A stretch of DNA of 64,000 bases from Lachnospiraceae bacterium (GCA_014804795.1 JAAUZC010000009.1:27511-91510), one strand, 5' to 3'. Counted from the first letter of the stretch, positions 1 through 10,116 are shown. A program made the numbers and translations. The notes: a model not told the origin generated them from the sequence alone.

Positions 1-365
1 AGATATTCAAAATTCCGTCCGCACAACGGATTACGCTTGATATTGCATCCCGGCCCCAGCACTACGTCAACACCGTAACTCACCGCTTCCTCGCCGATTG
101 CTTTACCCTCCGCCGCATAAAGTTCCTCATTCCATGTTGCCCCTGCTGTTACCGCCGTGGGGAAACATGTGGCAGGACTGGAGTTGTTCACGCCCAGCAT
201 ATCCGTCTCACCGCTCTGATAACGCAATCCGTGCGGTCCGTCGGACATGGTAAAAGCAGGAATTCCGTACTGCTCCATTTTTTTGGAACGCCAGAAGTCC
301 GCACCTGTGCAGAGACTGATTTTATCTTCTAATGTCATTTTTGACACAATTGCTTTACTATCCAT
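1..365 (-). CDS. GH3 beta-glucosidase-type glycoside hydrolase (5' part only)
   Basis: The first ~121 residues of a glycoside hydrolase family 3 enzyme run off the left edge of the window. The order is the usual one, with the (beta/alpha)8 domain first. Visible family motifs are the N-terminal LEDKISLCTG, SDGPHGLR and LGPGCNIKRNPLCGRNFEY. Such enzymes remove terminal beta-linked sugars from oligosaccharides or glycosides. The ATG overlaps the stop of the upstream rhamnosidase gene by 8 bases (ATGGATAG), so it is the third gene of the transporter-rhamnosidase operon. It probably releases a second sugar after rhamnose removal; the exact substrate cannot be told. The overlapping start is well supported. 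Confidence 0.9.
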   Translation of the reverse strand, partial: MDSKAIVSKMTLEDKISLCTGADFWRSKKMEQYGIPAFTMSDGPHGLRYQSGETDMLGVNNSSPATCFPTAVTAGATWNEELYAAEGKAIGEEAVSYGVDVVLGPGCNIKRNPLCGRNFEY

Positions 366-2925
366 TGCTTTCCTCCTCAAAAATGTAATTTCCGGCTGTC
401 AGCTCCTGTTTCAAACCACCGGGCAGAGATAATGCTGCCGTTGTATTGGCAGGTATATTGACTATATAAGTCAATTTTTTGCCCTCTTTATGCCACCCAC
501 AGGAAACCGTTCCATATACGCTGTCATAACCGAGACCTGCTCTTGTAAAATGCCCGCCGGGACGGGGTGCAATCGTAAAGTGATTTTCTCCATCCACCTG
601 AATTCCGCACATAATACGGAACACCCACTCTAAACAGGCACCCTTGGAATAGTGGTTAAGAGACGCAATTCCACCTTGCGCCTGTGTTCCTTCCCAGCTT
701 TCCCATATAGTAGTCGCACCGATTTTCGGCATAAAGAGCCAGCCGGGCATTTCCTCATTCTCCAGCAGACGATACGCGGCCTCTAAATCAATGTCGGACA
801 ATACATAGAGAATTAACGGTGTGGACAAAAATCCTGTCCCCACTCTCCATTGATAATGCTTAAGTGCCTGCAGCAGCCGCTTTTTCGCGAATTCGGTCTG
901 TTCTTCGTTCAACAGACCGAAATAGAGCGGTCTTACCAGACGTGCCTGTCTGTCAGTATCTAATGTATATTTCTCAGTCTGCGCCATCTCCTGATAAGCG
1001 GCGGTGCATCCCTCTTTATATTCCCGGTAAAGAGAAATATCCTCCGTCCTGCCAAGCGCTCCCGCAATCTCCTCCATCACGCCCATCACATAAACCGTAT
1101 AGGCGGTAGATACCTCCGGATGCGGTGCCACCATATCTGTCCAGCGATTGGGATAAACGTCCGCAGGCTCGGCCCACTCGCCATAGGACTGCCCTGCATT
1201 GACAGCATACTTTTTCGCTTTCCCCTTCAGACCAAGCGGCTTCGCAAACAGCCCCGGCTTTCCGCACCGTTTCATCATAAAACGGGCATAGCGCGCCATA
1301 GCGTCATAATTGTCTCTGATAAAATCCACATCCCCGAACAGTTTCCAGTAGCGGTAGGGAATCAATACTCCTGCATCCGCCCAGCCGACGGAACCGTTCA
1401 TAGTATTCATATACGAATCCACACCGCCGTAGGGCGCTATCTGCGGAAAAGCGCCGTCTTTTCTCTGCCAGTCAGTCAGGTCGCGGATGTGTTTTCTCGC
1501 AAAGGGCATATAATTCATCAGATAACCGGCCGTAACCGCGAACAACTGGCTGTCCCCCGTCCAGCCGTGCCGCTCTCTTGTCGGGCAGTCTGTCGGTACA
1601 TCGGCGGAATTATTTTTCGTACTCCAAAGCGTATTCTCCACAAACCGGTTCAATAATTGATTGGAACTGTCAAACCGCGCCGTCACCTCCAGATCGGAAT
1701 ATACTGCAATGGCGGTAAAATCCCCCGGTTCAAAAGAAACATCGCTCTCTACCAGTATATACTGAAATCCGAAAATAGAAAAGCGTGTTTTATACTCGTT
1801 GCATCCCTCTTTACAGGTGTAGCAGACCTGCTGCAGGGGCGTCGTGATTTTTTTATTGGAACACTGGATATTTTTCTGCGTAAATTCGCCGCCTTCATCC
1901 AACATCTCCCCAAAGCGCAGATAAATTTTCTGCCCTTTCCCGGCCTCTAACGCAAAGGAACAGTAACCCGCGATATTCTGTCCGAAATCCAGCACCTTTT
2001 TGCCGGAAGGTGTCATGATCAGTTCGGGCTTAAATGTTTCATGCTCGGTAACCGGCACATTATTGGATGCAGTCGGCACAACATCACAGGAAGTCACTTT
2101 TGCCGTTCCGGAATAAGAAGGAATACGGTTTGCGTCTACCTCTTCGCCGTCCTTATTGTCAGCAAAGCGTATCGCTCCGTCATTCGACCACTGCCAGCTG
2201 CCATCCGTCCCCACGGTCGTTACAGTGCCGTCCGCAAGGGTCAGCTCCAGCTGTACCAACAGTTTTGTCTCTGTTCCATATTGATTTTTCAGCCCCCATG
2301 CGCCCAAACTTCCCCGATACCAGCCATCCGCAAGCTGAAAAGTCAGTTCATTTTCTCCTTCAAGAAGCATGTCGGTAACATCATATGTCTGGTATTGAAT
2401 CCGCTTGCGGTAATCGGTATGTCCGGGGGCAAGAATAAAATCACCAATACGGTTTCCGTTGAGCATGCCCTCATAAACACCGCAGGCTGTGGTATATATC
2501 CGCGCCTTAACGATATTTTGCGTATCGAAGATTTTACGGAAGCAATCTACGGGATAGCGCTTCTTTTTGTCTGCCTGATAATTTCCGGTAATCCACTTCG
2601 CCGTCCAGTCCGCAGGCCGCAACAATCCCATTTCAAACCCGGCAGATGCCGACCAATCGCCGGGGATATCCTTTTCGTCCCACAGACGCACTTTCCATTC
2701 TACACGGGTTCGTGAAGTCAGGCTGCCGCCGTAAGGAATGTGTGTCATTTGCCCCGACTCAACCTTACCACTATCCCATACAGTTTTTCCATCACATTCG
2801 GCAATGATTTGATAGGCAGTCTGTGTCACGCCGCCCTCGCAGTTCCAAAACAGCCGGGGATGAGCAATATCAATCCCTATGGGATTACTCAGATATTCTG
2901 TTCGTAATCGGATTGCTTTCATCAT
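358..2925 (-). CDS. GH78 alpha-L-rhamnosidase
   Basis: An 855-residue protein with the full layout of bacterial alpha-L-rhamnosidases: an N-terminal Fn3-like and beta-sandwich region (about 1-330), an (alpha/alpha)6 catalytic barrel (about 420-760) and a C-terminal beta domain. The catalytic region shows [13 protein letters not shown] (around 455) and WESWEG (around 725), which in GH78 carry the general acid and general base glutamates. There is no signal peptide, so it acts on imported rhamnosides in the cytoplasm. It is translationally coupled: its ATG overlaps the stop of the upstream symporter gene (ATGA), and its own stop overlaps the next GH3 gene. It probably splits rhamnose from plant glycosides taken up by the symporter. 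Confidence 0.93.
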   Translation of the reverse strand: MMKAIRLRTEYLSNPIGIDIAHPRLFWNCEGGVTQTAYQIIAECDGKTVWDSGKVESGQMTHIPYGGSLTSRTRVEWKVRLWDEKDIPGDWSASAGFEMGLLRPADWTAKWITGNYQADKKKRYPVDCFRKIFDTQNIVKARIYTTACGVYEGMLNGNRIGDFILAPGHTDYRKRIQYQTYDVTDMLLEGENELTFQLADGWYRGSLGAWGLKNQYGTETKLLVQLELTLADGTVTTVGTDGSWQWSNDGAIRFADNKDGEEVDANRIPSYSGTAKVTSCDVVPTASNNVPVTEHETFKPELIMTPSGKKVLDFGQNIAGYCSFALEAGKGQKIYLRFGEMLDEGGEFTQKNIQCSNKKITTPLQQVCYTCKEGCNEYKTRFSIFGFQYILVESDVSFEPGDFTAIAVYSDLEVTARFDSSNQLLNRFVENTLWSTKNNSADVPTDCPTRERHGWTGDSQLFAVTAGYLMNYMPFARKHIRDLTDWQRKDGAFPQIAPYGGVDSYMNTMNGSVGWADAGVLIPYRYWKLFGDVDFIRDNYDAMARYARFMMKRCGKPGLFAKPLGLKGKAKKYAVNAGQSYGEWAEPADVYPNRWTDMVAPHPEVSTAYTVYVMGVMEEIAGALGRTEDISLYREYKEGCTAAYQEMAQTEKYTLDTDRQARLVRPLYFGLLNEEQTEFAKKRLLQALKHYQWRVGTGFLSTPLILYVLSDIDLEAAYRLLENEEMPGWLFMPKIGATTIWESWEGTQAQGGIASLNHYSKGACLEWVFRIMCGIQVDGENHFTIAPRPGGHFTRAGLGYDSVYGTVSCGWHKEGKKLTYIVNIPANTTAALSLPGGLKQELTAGNYIFEEESNG

Positions 2926-4373
2926 TTCTTTTCCCTCCGGGCTCTAATCTCCGCCTGCTCCTTGTCGATCACTTTTTCCACATTGAGGAAACGCAGCGCA
3001 ATGATCATGATCACGCTCCCGATGATCTCAAGACCAAGGAAGAAAAAGGTGATCATATTCTGCGTTGCTGCATTCTGGGTGGCAGCTACCGTCACCCCGT
3101 CAATCAGCTCCGGTGCAATATAACCTGTTTTTGCTAACAGCAGATTGAAAATACCGCTGCATATACCCACACTGACCGTTGTGATGATCGTCACAACGGA
3201 AGTGGACAGTCCATCGCATCGGAAATCGCACTTCCATTCAATATGATCCAGCACATCGGCAAACAGAGCCATAAATACATATGCACAGGGAAGACCGCCG
3301 ATATTTTTAATAAATTGACCGATCAGGACAATAACCATATTATGCGGGTTGATCAGGCAGATGCCGCTGCCGACGGCAAAAATTACAAAGCCCGCCATGG
3401 TCAGATTTCGTTTGCCGAATTTTTTCGCAAGAGGCCAGACAACAAAAATACCGATACCCATAGGAATGCCGCCCAGCGCGGAGACCAATGTCTGTGTAAT
3501 CCCGTCATTATATGTACCAAGCACATAGTTGCAAAAGTAAACCAGCGCAATATTTTTGAATCCGCTGCAAAGCGTATAGACCAGAAAATAAGTAATGATC
3601 GCTACCCAGAACGGATCAGAAATCAGTGCCTTAAGCTGCTTTTTCATGGGCACTGCCTGCTGCGTCTGCTCCTGTACTTCTTCGGTCACACGTTCACGGG
3701 TAAAGTAATATTCAATCAATGTGAGCGGCAGGACAAGAATGGACAGAACGCACATAACGGCAATCCAGCTGCTTTTGTTTACACCTAACGCCGGCAGGAT
3801 CAGCATAGGGAAAACCAATGCCACGATCATTCCCGTAATCATAATGTTGGCTATGTTATTGAAAACAGACAGGCTTCCTCTCTGTTCAGTATTTCTGGTC
3901 GACAGCGGAACCATTAAGTTATGGCTCATATTATAAATAGTAAATGCAAAGGAATAAAACAGATTGTAGGACAACATTACCCATATGACCTGTACGGTCT
4001 CGGAACCGCCCGGCACAGTAAACAGTAAAATTCCTGTAACAGGCATAAGAATTGCCGACAGCAAAAGCCACGGACGCGCCTTTCCCTGTTTCGTACGAGT
4101 TCGGTCGATGATCTGCCCCATAACTATGTTGGTAACTGCGTCAATGATTTTTGAAACAATGGGGAACATCGTCAAAAACGCACCGCCCCATACACTGGTA
4201 AGTTTCAGGACATCCGTATAGTAGACATTTAAATAAGATGCCAGCACAGCATTAAACAACAGCGCGCCGGCCGGGCCGACCAGATAACCTAACCACTGTT
4301 CTTTTTTCATTACTCTGGGTGAGTTGATTCGGCTGGAAAATGCTTTTCCATCCAATAATTTGCTTGTTTTCAT
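2922..4373 (-). CDS. GPH-family (MFS) glycoside:cation symporter
   Basis: A 483-residue, about 12-helix transporter of the glycoside-pentoside-hexuronide:cation symporter family (MelB/YicJ type). Supporting features are the N-terminal [30 protein letters not shown] and the loop [23 protein letters not shown] around residue 95, which resembles the MelB D-x-T-x-T region. The start at 4373 is chosen because AGGAGG sits seven bases upstream; an in-frame ATG eight codons earlier has no ribosome binding site. It is the first gene of the operon with the GH78 and GH3 enzymes and faces a divergent AraC gene, so the likely cargo is a rhamnose-containing glycoside. The cargo is inferred from context only. 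Confidence 0.88.
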   Translation of the reverse strand: MKTSKLLDGKAFSSRINSPRVMKKEQWLGYLVGPAGALLFNAVLASYLNVYYTDVLKLTSVWGGAFLTMFPIVSKIIDAVTNIVMGQIIDRTRTKQGKARPWLLLSAILMPVTGILLFTVPGGSETVQVIWVMLSYNLFYSFAFTIYNMSHNLMVPLSTRNTEQRGSLSVFNNIANIMITGMIVALVFPMLILPALGVNKSSWIAVMCVLSILVLPLTLIEYYFTRERVTEEVQEQTQQAVPMKKQLKALISDPFWVAIITYFLVYTLCSGFKNIALVYFCNYVLGTYNDGITQTLVSALGGIPMGIGIFVVWPLAKKFGKRNLTMAGFVIFAVGSGICLINPHNMVIVLIGQFIKNIGGLPCAYVFMALFADVLDHIEWKCDFRCDGLSTSVVTIITTVSVGICSGIFNLLLAKTGYIAPELIDGVTVAATQNAATQNMITFFFLGLEIIGSVIMIIALRFLNVEKVIDKEQAEIRARREKK

Positions 4374-4409
4374 CACAATTCCTCCTGTTTTATACATTTT
4401 ATCAGTTTG

Positions 4410-4426
4410 TTGTCCATACCAGACAA
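4410..4426. promoter_or_regulatory. Inverted repeat, candidate operator of the rhamnoside operon
   Basis: TTGTC-N7-GACAA lies about 40 bases upstream of the symporter start in the intergenic space shared with the divergent AraC gene. A -10-like TAAAAT sits just downstream on the minus strand. It could be an AraC-type or other regulator site; AraC proteins more often use direct repeats, so the assignment is weak. Confidence 0.3.
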
Positions 4427-4544
4427 CGCATACTTACACATACTTTACCTTTTGCAGATATTGTCATTTTAGCATAACTCCCACTCCTCCTTCTTGCATA
4501 TTTGTATGGTATATGTTATATTTGTATCGAATCGAGGTATTGAA

Positions 4545-5753
4545 ATGAAAAATATAGACCTGACATATATTTGTACTGTTATCGGGAATCTGGCAGGAAT
4601 TCCTATCCGCCTGTATTATGATGAAAAGCTGATCATGTATCACTCTGTTGTAAATCTTCCGAAAGACCCTCTGTTTTTGTATCAGAAGTCTGTTTTTGAT
4701 ATCAATACGCATATCGGCTATTTTATCACGCCGCATTTTAATTACTACGGCATTATCAATGCCAAAAAGTATAAAATTGTCGTGGGACCTACCAGACAGC
4801 TTGTCCACAATTTACAGGATCTGCGGGCCCTTGCTTTTCGTATGGATATCCCGCAGGATGAACTGGATGACTTCATAAACGGAATGCAGAGCATTGTGCG
4901 AATGCCCCTTGAAAGCGTGATGCAGATGCTCTGTGTCGTCAACTACATTCTGAATGATGAGAAACTGGAATTGAAGGATATTGCCATTTATGATGCCATA
5001 CAACAGGATTTGAGGAAAGAACTGATATCTCAGAGTATGGAACGTCCGCCTGCGGCAGAAACAGATGATGTGCATTTCCAACAGGCCGCACACAATACGC
5101 TTGCCATTGAAAAGACCATCGAAAACATCATCCGCAAGGGGGATACCGCCGTTTTAAAAGAATGGATATCCACCGCTCCGGCAGTTCGCGCCGGCACGAT
5201 GGCAACAGAACAGCTGCGCCAGAGCAGAAATACTTTCATTGTTGCCGCCACCCTTGCCTCCCGGGCCGCAATCCGTGGCGGCATGGATGCTGAGGATGCG
5301 CTTTCTCTCAGTGACGCATTTATTCAGAAATGTGAATTATTGAATCATATGGAACAGATCACCAATCTGCAGTACCGGATGATCCTGGAATTTACCGAAC
5401 AGGTGGAGAAAATACGGCATACCGCGCACAAATCAGCGTTGGCTGTTCAGGTGACAAATTATATCCATCACCATATCTCCGAATCCGTCACTGCCGAGGC
5501 GATCGCAAAACATCTCTATCTCAGCCGCCCGTACCTTTCCGCAAAATTCAAGGAAGAAACCGGGATGTCGTTAACCGACTTTATCCTCAAAGAAAAAACA
5601 GAAGAAGCCAAACGCCTCCTCTGCTATTCGGAAAAATCACTTTTGAATATCAGCAATTATCTCGGCTTTTCTTCGCAAAGTCATTTTTCAAGAGTATTTA
5701 AAAAGTATGCCGGTTATTCTCCGGGTGAATACAGAGATAAATATGCGGGATAA
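4545..5753 (+). CDS. AraC-family transcriptional regulator (rhamnoside operon)
   Basis: A 402-residue regulator. The C-terminal ~100 residues form an AraC double helix-turn-helix domain (AEAIAKHLYLSRPYLSAKFKEETG and the second helix unit SNYLGFSSQSHFSRVFKKYAGYSPGEYR). The N-terminal ~280 residues are a sensor region without a recognisable cupin; a VVGPTRQ motif near 85 and a helical region ending NLQYRMILEFTEQV are shared with the AraC protein at 50599, so the two are paralogs. The start at 4545 is chosen because GAGGT lies seven bases upstream; the open frame extends further 5' without a good site. It is divergent from the symporter-GH78-GH3 operon and is probably its activator. Confidence 0.9.
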   Translation: MKNIDLTYICTVIGNLAGIPIRLYYDEKLIMYHSVVNLPKDPLFLYQKSVFDINTHIGYFITPHFNYYGIINAKKYKIVVGPTRQLVHNLQDLRALAFRMDIPQDELDDFINGMQSIVRMPLESVMQMLCVVNYILNDEKLELKDIAIYDAIQQDLRKELISQSMERPPAAETDDVHFQQAAHNTLAIEKTIENIIRKGDTAVLKEWISTAPAVRAGTMATEQLRQSRNTFIVAATLASRAAIRGGMDAEDALSLSDAFIQKCELLNHMEQITNLQYRMILEFTEQVEKIRHTAHKSALAVQVTNYIHHHISESVTAEAIAKHLYLSRPYLSAKFKEETGMSLTDFILKEKTEEAKRLLCYSEKSLLNISNYLGFSSQSHFSRVFKKYAGYSPGEYRDKYAG

Positions 5754-5787
5754 CGCGAAATGGAACCCGCATTCACCCCTGCAGGTA

Positions 5788-7086
5788 TTACTTCCCCGAG
5801 ATCAAAATCTTATCAAAAGCAATATAAGGCAATACACCACCGCCGTCCACAACAGTCTCTTTGGAGATATCGACCACATTCATCAGCATTTCCGCAAGGT
5901 TTCCGCTGATCATCGTCTCGCTTACCGCGCCGGTGATCTTGCCGTCCTCAATCAAAAAGCTGTTTTTGGCCACGCCGGAGAAATCTCCGCTGCTGCCGGG
6001 CCGCCCCCCTGAAAAGCGCCCCACGATCAGTCCCTTCTTAATTCCCTTCAACAGTTCCTCATACGGGGTAGTGCCGCCCTCGATAACGACAGAGAGAGAC
6101 GAGTTTTTCTCGCGCTCAAATCCGGTCTTGTTTGCCACATACAGAGAAAGCATAAAGGATTTCAGTACACCGTCCTTTATCAGATCATAGTCTTCCTCAA
6201 GGAAACCGTCCGCCGTAATGTGATCCCTGTCCACAACGCGGGGATCGGAAGGCTTTATGGAAATGGTCAGGCGATCGTCCGCCACCTTTTCATTCAGCTT
6301 ATGAATCCACAGGCTTGTCTTTTCCAAAATGGCGGAATCTCCCGCAAAATTGACAATTATATTGTAAAGAAAAGAGCCCAGGCTGTCGGGCGTCAAAACA
6401 ATGACTCCCTCGAACTTGCCTTCAAGGGGAGTCGTCACAAGCTGTGCCTCCGCATCCCTGAGCAGCTCTTCCATAGTTCCCAGCTCCACAAAAGGGGTAT
6501 CCAGGTTATCTGTCATTACACCCGTCCCGCAGAGTGAAGTGGTCACCTCTCCTTCATGTCCTGCAAAAGACAGAGAAATCGAATAATTTCCCTTATACAC
6601 TTCACATTCTGTGCCGTTGGTATTCAGGTAAAGGCTATGAATCTTTTTATGAGAAACGGTCAGCTGATCCACGATGATCTTCGGATGCCGCTTTTCAATG
6701 TCTTCCATCAGTTCCCTGGTCCGTTCAAATAGACGTTCCATATCCGGCTCGTAACCTTTGTCATGAAAGCACTGTTTTCCCTGACCGGGTGCAATATCAT
6801 ATGCCTCATCCGCAATCCCTGCTTCCGCAGAGACAAGAGCTCCTTCCACCGCCGCATTGATGGAAGCGTCGTCTAACTTATTGGTGGTGACAGAGCCTTT
6901 TTTGTTTTGATGGTACACCGTAAGGTTTAAGCCATTGTCAAATAAGGTACGGAACAGAGAAAATTCCCCTCCCTCCACGTTAAATTCGTGGGTCTCCGTT
7001 TCCGTCACTAAAAACCCTGCCTTGTCCACACCATGTTTTTTTAAAGCGTCATTGACTCTGCCGCCTGCGCTTTTGATATCTTCCAT
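5788..7086 (-). CDS. pmbA: TldE/PmbA-family metalloprotease partner
   Basis: A 432-residue member of the TldD/PmbA peptidase family, matching the TldE (PmbA) branch: N-terminal VTETETHEFNVEGGEFSLFRTLFDNG, and no HExxxH motif, as expected because in the TldD-TldE heterodimer the metal site lies on TldD. The dimer degrades unfolded peptides and, in known cases, processes modified peptide precursors. The start at 7086 is chosen because AGGAGG lies six bases before it; the longer frame would translate through the intercistronic repeat. It follows tldD on the same strand, separated by two repeat modules, and converges with the AraC gene. Confidence 0.9.
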   Translation of the reverse strand: MEDIKSAGGRVNDALKKHGVDKAGFLVTETETHEFNVEGGEFSLFRTLFDNGLNLTVYHQNKKGSVTTNKLDDASINAAVEGALVSAEAGIADEAYDIAPGQGKQCFHDKGYEPDMERLFERTRELMEDIEKRHPKIIVDQLTVSHKKIHSLYLNTNGTECEVYKGNYSISLSFAGHEGEVTTSLCGTGVMTDNLDTPFVELGTMEELLRDAEAQLVTTPLEGKFEGVIVLTPDSLGSFLYNIIVNFAGDSAILEKTSLWIHKLNEKVADDRLTISIKPSDPRVVDRDHITADGFLEEDYDLIKDGVLKSFMLSLYVANKTGFEREKNSSLSVVIEGGTTPYEELLKGIKKGLIVGRFSGGRPGSSGDFSGVAKNSFLIEDGKITGAVSETMISGNLAEMLMNVVDISKETVVDGGGVLPYIAFDKILISGK

Positions 7087-7097
7087 ACTAAACCTCC

Positions 7098-7204
7098 TAT
7101 TCCAGTTCCGCATCCGTTCTCCCGGCATCATTTGCGGCAGAGAGATTTCCGGCCGTATACACGTCCGAAAATCCTCTGGATGCCGTCCGAACAGATGCTG
7201 ATTT
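7098..7204 (-). repeat. Intercistronic module, copy A (between tldD and pmbA)
   Basis: A roughly 100-base element directly upstream of the pmbA ribosome binding site. It folds as a long imperfect hairpin: outer arms at 7110-7119 and 7189-7198 (one mismatch), an inner CGGCATC/GATGCCG pair (7123-7129 with 7179-7185) and a further AGAG-GATTT type pair inside. It is closely similar over its whole length to the module between pdxS and pdxT (20983-21087). Read in the direction of transcription it ends GCGGAACTGGAAT followed by AGGAGG. Confidence 0.75.
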
Positions 7205-7366
7205 CAGTTCCGCATAACCCCTTCCAACACACTATAGTGGAGGATAAATTTCCATCAACGGGAACCTTCTCAATTTGCTTATGCAAATCGAGAAGTAGCA
7301 AATAACTTCACCTGATGGTTCAGTTATTCTTAATCGTCTTGTGCGCTGTCCGGGGTTATGCTGATT
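7205..7366 (-). repeat. Intercistronic module, copy B (just after tldD stop)
   Basis: About 160 bases with three nested stems: outer GCATAACCCC/GGGGTTATGC (7212-7221 with 7352-7361, perfect 10 pairs), a middle CCATCA/TGATGG pair, and an inner 13-base stem with one mismatch and loop TTAT (7266-7278 with 7283-7295). It begins a few bases after the tldD stop and is followed directly by copy A. Its arm region shares TCGTCTTGTGC with copy E at 63.4 kb. Confidence 0.75.
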
Positions 7367-8752
7367 TTAACGTCCCCCTATCATGATCTTGCAGCGCAGC
7401 GCCGGTCCGCCCATACCCACAGTCATCGGCTGCTTTTTGCCGCACACACCGCTGCCGGTCCAGATAACCTCGTCCGACACCATATCTACTGTTTTTAACA
7501 TTTCAAAAGCCACCCCGGAAACCGTGGTATCAAGAATGGGACGTGCAAGTTTTCCTTTTTTGATCTCATATCCCATCGTGATGCCGAACATAAACTCGCC
7601 CGTAAGATCGGCCTGGCCATTATTTGTATTGGTCAGATAATAGCCGTCGTCCACCGATGCGATAATATCTTCCAGCTTATCTTTTCCGGGCAGCACAGTC
7701 GTATTTCTCATGCGGATAAGCGGTTCGTCTGAAAACGACCATGCTCTGGCGTTGCCCAGAGGTTTCATACCAAAGTGCTGTGCGCTCTCGCGGCTGTTCA
7801 GATATCCTGTCAGAATGCCGTCCTTTATCAGAACCGCATCCTCCGCGGGCGTTCCCTCGTCATCCAGGAAAACGGGGAGCGGAGCAGGCTTACCGAAAGC
7901 GGTGTGCGCAAAATCCACAAGATTCACAAGTTCGGAACCCACACGTTTGCCCAGATTCGGCCCCGCTACGGAACCGCTCAGCACAAGATCTGCCTCCACC
8001 GTGTGTCCCACCGCTTCATGTGCGATCATTCCGGACAAAAAGCCGCCCAGAACCACCGTCTTGTAACCGGCGTCCGCATGAACGCCTTCACGTTTGTGCA
8101 TCAGTTCTTCATATAATTTATCTATTTCCGGATAAAGAAGCGCCGGGTCGGAGAAATTGTCCTCAAAATTGCCAAAACCGCCCACCGGAGTATATAATTC
8201 CACAGGCTCACCTGCCTCTGTCTCCGTGTTCAGTGTAAAATAAATATGTGCCCGCGGGGATGTGATATGCCCGTCGTAACCATCGGACGTACATAATATT
8301 TTTTCCATGGAGTCTGCCGTCATCATGACAGAACGGCTGGACAGCTTCGGATAGGTTCCCTCAATATAAGCATCCAGCTCCTTGCAGAAGGCAAGGTACC
8401 TTTTCTGCTCTGTGTCCGAGATTGCTTTTTTCACCGGTATCTGCCCTGCCGGAATCGCCGGAAAGGCGCCTTTACCCTTTTGAATATGCCTGTCCATAAA
8501 CAAAGCGTTTTCCGCAGCCGCCTTCAGAACAGTTTCCGCAGCCGGGGAAGAACATTCCGCCATAGAGGAAAACCCGTATACCCCGTTCTTATATACTCTT
8601 GCGGACACACCTGAAATTTCGGAGCGGCTGTTGGCCGTCAGATTGCCCTGTGACAGCAGAATGCGTCTGCTGCGGTTCTCCTGCGCTCTCAACTCCATAT
8701 GTGCACCATCTGTAAAAAGTGACTTTTTACCTGAAATAAAATCATCAAGCAT
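7367..8752 (-). CDS. tldD: TldD-family metalloprotease
   Basis: A 461-residue TldD protein. The metal-binding signature HEAVGHTVEAD (HExxxH followed by a downstream acidic residue) lies around residue 245, and the family C-terminus with GxCGKxxQ (SGVCGKKQPMTVGMGGP) is present. With TldE it forms the cytoplasmic heterodimeric protease that takes unfolded peptides into a central chamber. The start at 8752 follows AAGGAGG with normal spacing; eleven codons of upstream open frame are not used. It sits 29 bases after the unknown anchored-protein gene and upstream of pmbA, near a peptide transporter; a link to peptide turnover is plausible but not shown. Confidence 0.92.
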   Translation of the reverse strand: MLDDFISGKKSLFTDGAHMELRAQENRSRRILLSQGNLTANSRSEISGVSARVYKNGVYGFSSMAECSSPAAETVLKAAAENALFMDRHIQKGKGAFPAIPAGQIPVKKAISDTEQKRYLAFCKELDAYIEGTYPKLSSRSVMMTADSMEKILCTSDGYDGHITSPRAHIYFTLNTETEAGEPVELYTPVGGFGNFEDNFSDPALLYPEIDKLYEELMHKREGVHADAGYKTVVLGGFLSGMIAHEAVGHTVEADLVLSGSVAGPNLGKRVGSELVNLVDFAHTAFGKPAPLPVFLDDEGTPAEDAVLIKDGILTGYLNSRESAQHFGMKPLGNARAWSFSDEPLIRMRNTTVLPGKDKLEDIIASVDDGYYLTNTNNGQADLTGEFMFGITMGYEIKKGKLARPILDTTVSGVAFEMLKTVDMVSDEVIWTGSGVCGKKQPMTVGMGGPALRCKIMIGGR

Positions 8753-8781
8753 TCTTGTATTCCTCCTTATCAGTCCCACTG

Positions 8782-10056
8782 TCATTCATTTATCAAAACC
8801 GCCTCATACTGCATATACTCATTACTTTGCAGGAGAGTCAGCTTCAAATCGGCATCATTATAACAGACCTTTCCGTTTTCACTGTAAATAGAGAAAATTC
8901 CCTCTCCGGTCAACTCGGTCAGACTGTCTTTTTGAAGCGTATCCGCGATATAGACAGGCATCATCCGCAAAAGAATCTCACTGCAGCCTAATGCACTGCT
9001 GTAGCATGCCAGATCACTGCAGGCGCTCTTGCAGAAGCCGTCCCCGGTATCAAGATAGGGTGTGCGTATCTCTCCGTCGGAATATGCGTAAAATAAAAGC
9101 TGCGCGCTGTTCAATGCATAATCATGGAGATATACTATGCCGGAAGGGCCGCTATATTGTATATTAGCCGCCGGATAAACCATAGAATCCGCCCTGTCAT
9201 AAAAAGTGTAGGCATAGAGCTCTCCGCTGTGATCCAGATTCCTGGTAAATCCGTCAACGCTGGAAATACAGCCCCTGGAATAACCTGCGGAAAGTATCTC
9301 CTGCGCCAGATAGTCCGCAATAAAGGCATTCTTCATCCAATAAAAGTCAATAAAACTTTCGATCTCATTCTCCGAAGCGAAAGTCAGATACTCCTCGGCC
9401 ACCCGCAGGCAGATCCTGTTCTCCCCAAGAAGCTCCAAATCTATCATCTGCGCATCATTTGCAAAGCGGGCTATCGAAGCATAATAATCCGCCACATCCT
9501 GATTCAGATAAGGATCATATTCCGCTGCCTGATATTCCTCCGTACAGTAAAATAAACCGTCATATTGCTCATAGACAGGCGCCAGATAAAGGCTTCGGTC
9601 CCCCGATTCCCGGATCAGCGAAAATGCCTGGTACAAAACATCATCTATCTCCATCTCCTCGTTCGGATGGCGGCTGATATAATATATATTGTGAACATTC
9701 TCATATTCTACATCATTTGTAAACATCTGAAAAGCATATTCTGCGGCATCGGAATAGAGCGCAGTAAGCTCCTTATTCTCCGTTTTGGCCGAAACGCCGT
9801 CCTCTCCCAGGCAATACAGAAACACGAAATCGTCACTGCAATTTAATTCTGAAGAGTTTACTTCAATTTCATTCCATCCGGAATCCTTCGACGACAGATT
9901 AGATACACTTATAGCAATAAAAGACGCTCCCGCCACCAAAAATATGACGGCAAGAATCAATCGTAACCGCCCGTGTTCCGCGGAAAGGTCAATCTTATTC
10001 ACTGGTTTTGGATGAGGAAAGTCTCTTCCCTTTCCTCCGGTTCTGGTTTCCCTCAA
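8782..10056 (-). CDS. Membrane-anchored protein of unknown function, possibly ApbE-fold
   Basis: A 424-residue protein not confidently recognised. A short cytoplasmic N-terminus is followed by one membrane helix (about residues 31-51: LRLILAVIFLVAGASFIAISV) and a large acidic, tyrosine-rich outer domain. The segment DFYWMKNAFIADYLAQEILSAGY followed by a Gly/Ser strand and RNLD is faintly like the core of ApbE (FAD:protein FMN transferase) folds; this is only an impression. Three cysteines cluster near 335-350. It starts at TTG with a perfect AGGAGG six bases upstream, which settles the start. It is directly upstream of tldD and follows the peptide transporter. Confidence 0.75.
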   Translation of the reverse strand: MRETRTGGKGRDFPHPKPVNKIDLSAEHGRLRLILAVIFLVAGASFIAISVSNLSSKDSGWNEIEVNSSELNCSDDFVFLYCLGEDGVSAKTENKELTALYSDAAEYAFQMFTNDVEYENVHNIYYISRHPNEEMEIDDVLYQAFSLIRESGDRSLYLAPVYEQYDGLFYCTEEYQAAEYDPYLNQDVADYYASIARFANDAQMIDLELLGENRICLRVAEEYLTFASENEIESFIDFYWMKNAFIADYLAQEILSAGYSRGCISSVDGFTRNLDHSGELYAYTFYDRADSMVYPAANIQYSGPSGIVYLHDYALNSAQLLFYAYSDGEIRTPYLDTGDGFCKSACSDLACYSSALGCSEILLRMMPVYIADTLQKDSLTELTGEGIFSIYSENGKVCYNDADLKLTLLQSNEYMQYEAVLINE

Positions 10057-10116
10057 ATTAAGCCTCCTGTCCCGTTGCTTGCAGCGGAGTTATTGACTTT
10101 GCTTATTTCCGACACA

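Noticed and set aside
1-365. Truncated pseudogene of a GH3 enzyme
   Set aside because: The frame is open to the window edge and its start overlaps the rhamnosidase stop in a normal way; the truncation is due to the window only.
5754-5787. Possible solo end of the intercistronic module (GAATGCGGG on the minus strand) after pmbA
   Set aside because: Only about 10 bases match and the flanking genes are convergent, unlike all supported copies.
7086-7131. Longer N-termini for pmbA and similar genes reading into the repeat modules
   Set aside because: Strong AGGAGG sites define the shorter starts, and the extra codons come from the repeats and do not resemble the families.
7258-7290. CGGGAACC in repeat module B as a third ECF promoter
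   Set aside because: On the plus strand, with no TATC at 16 bases and no gene start in that direction.
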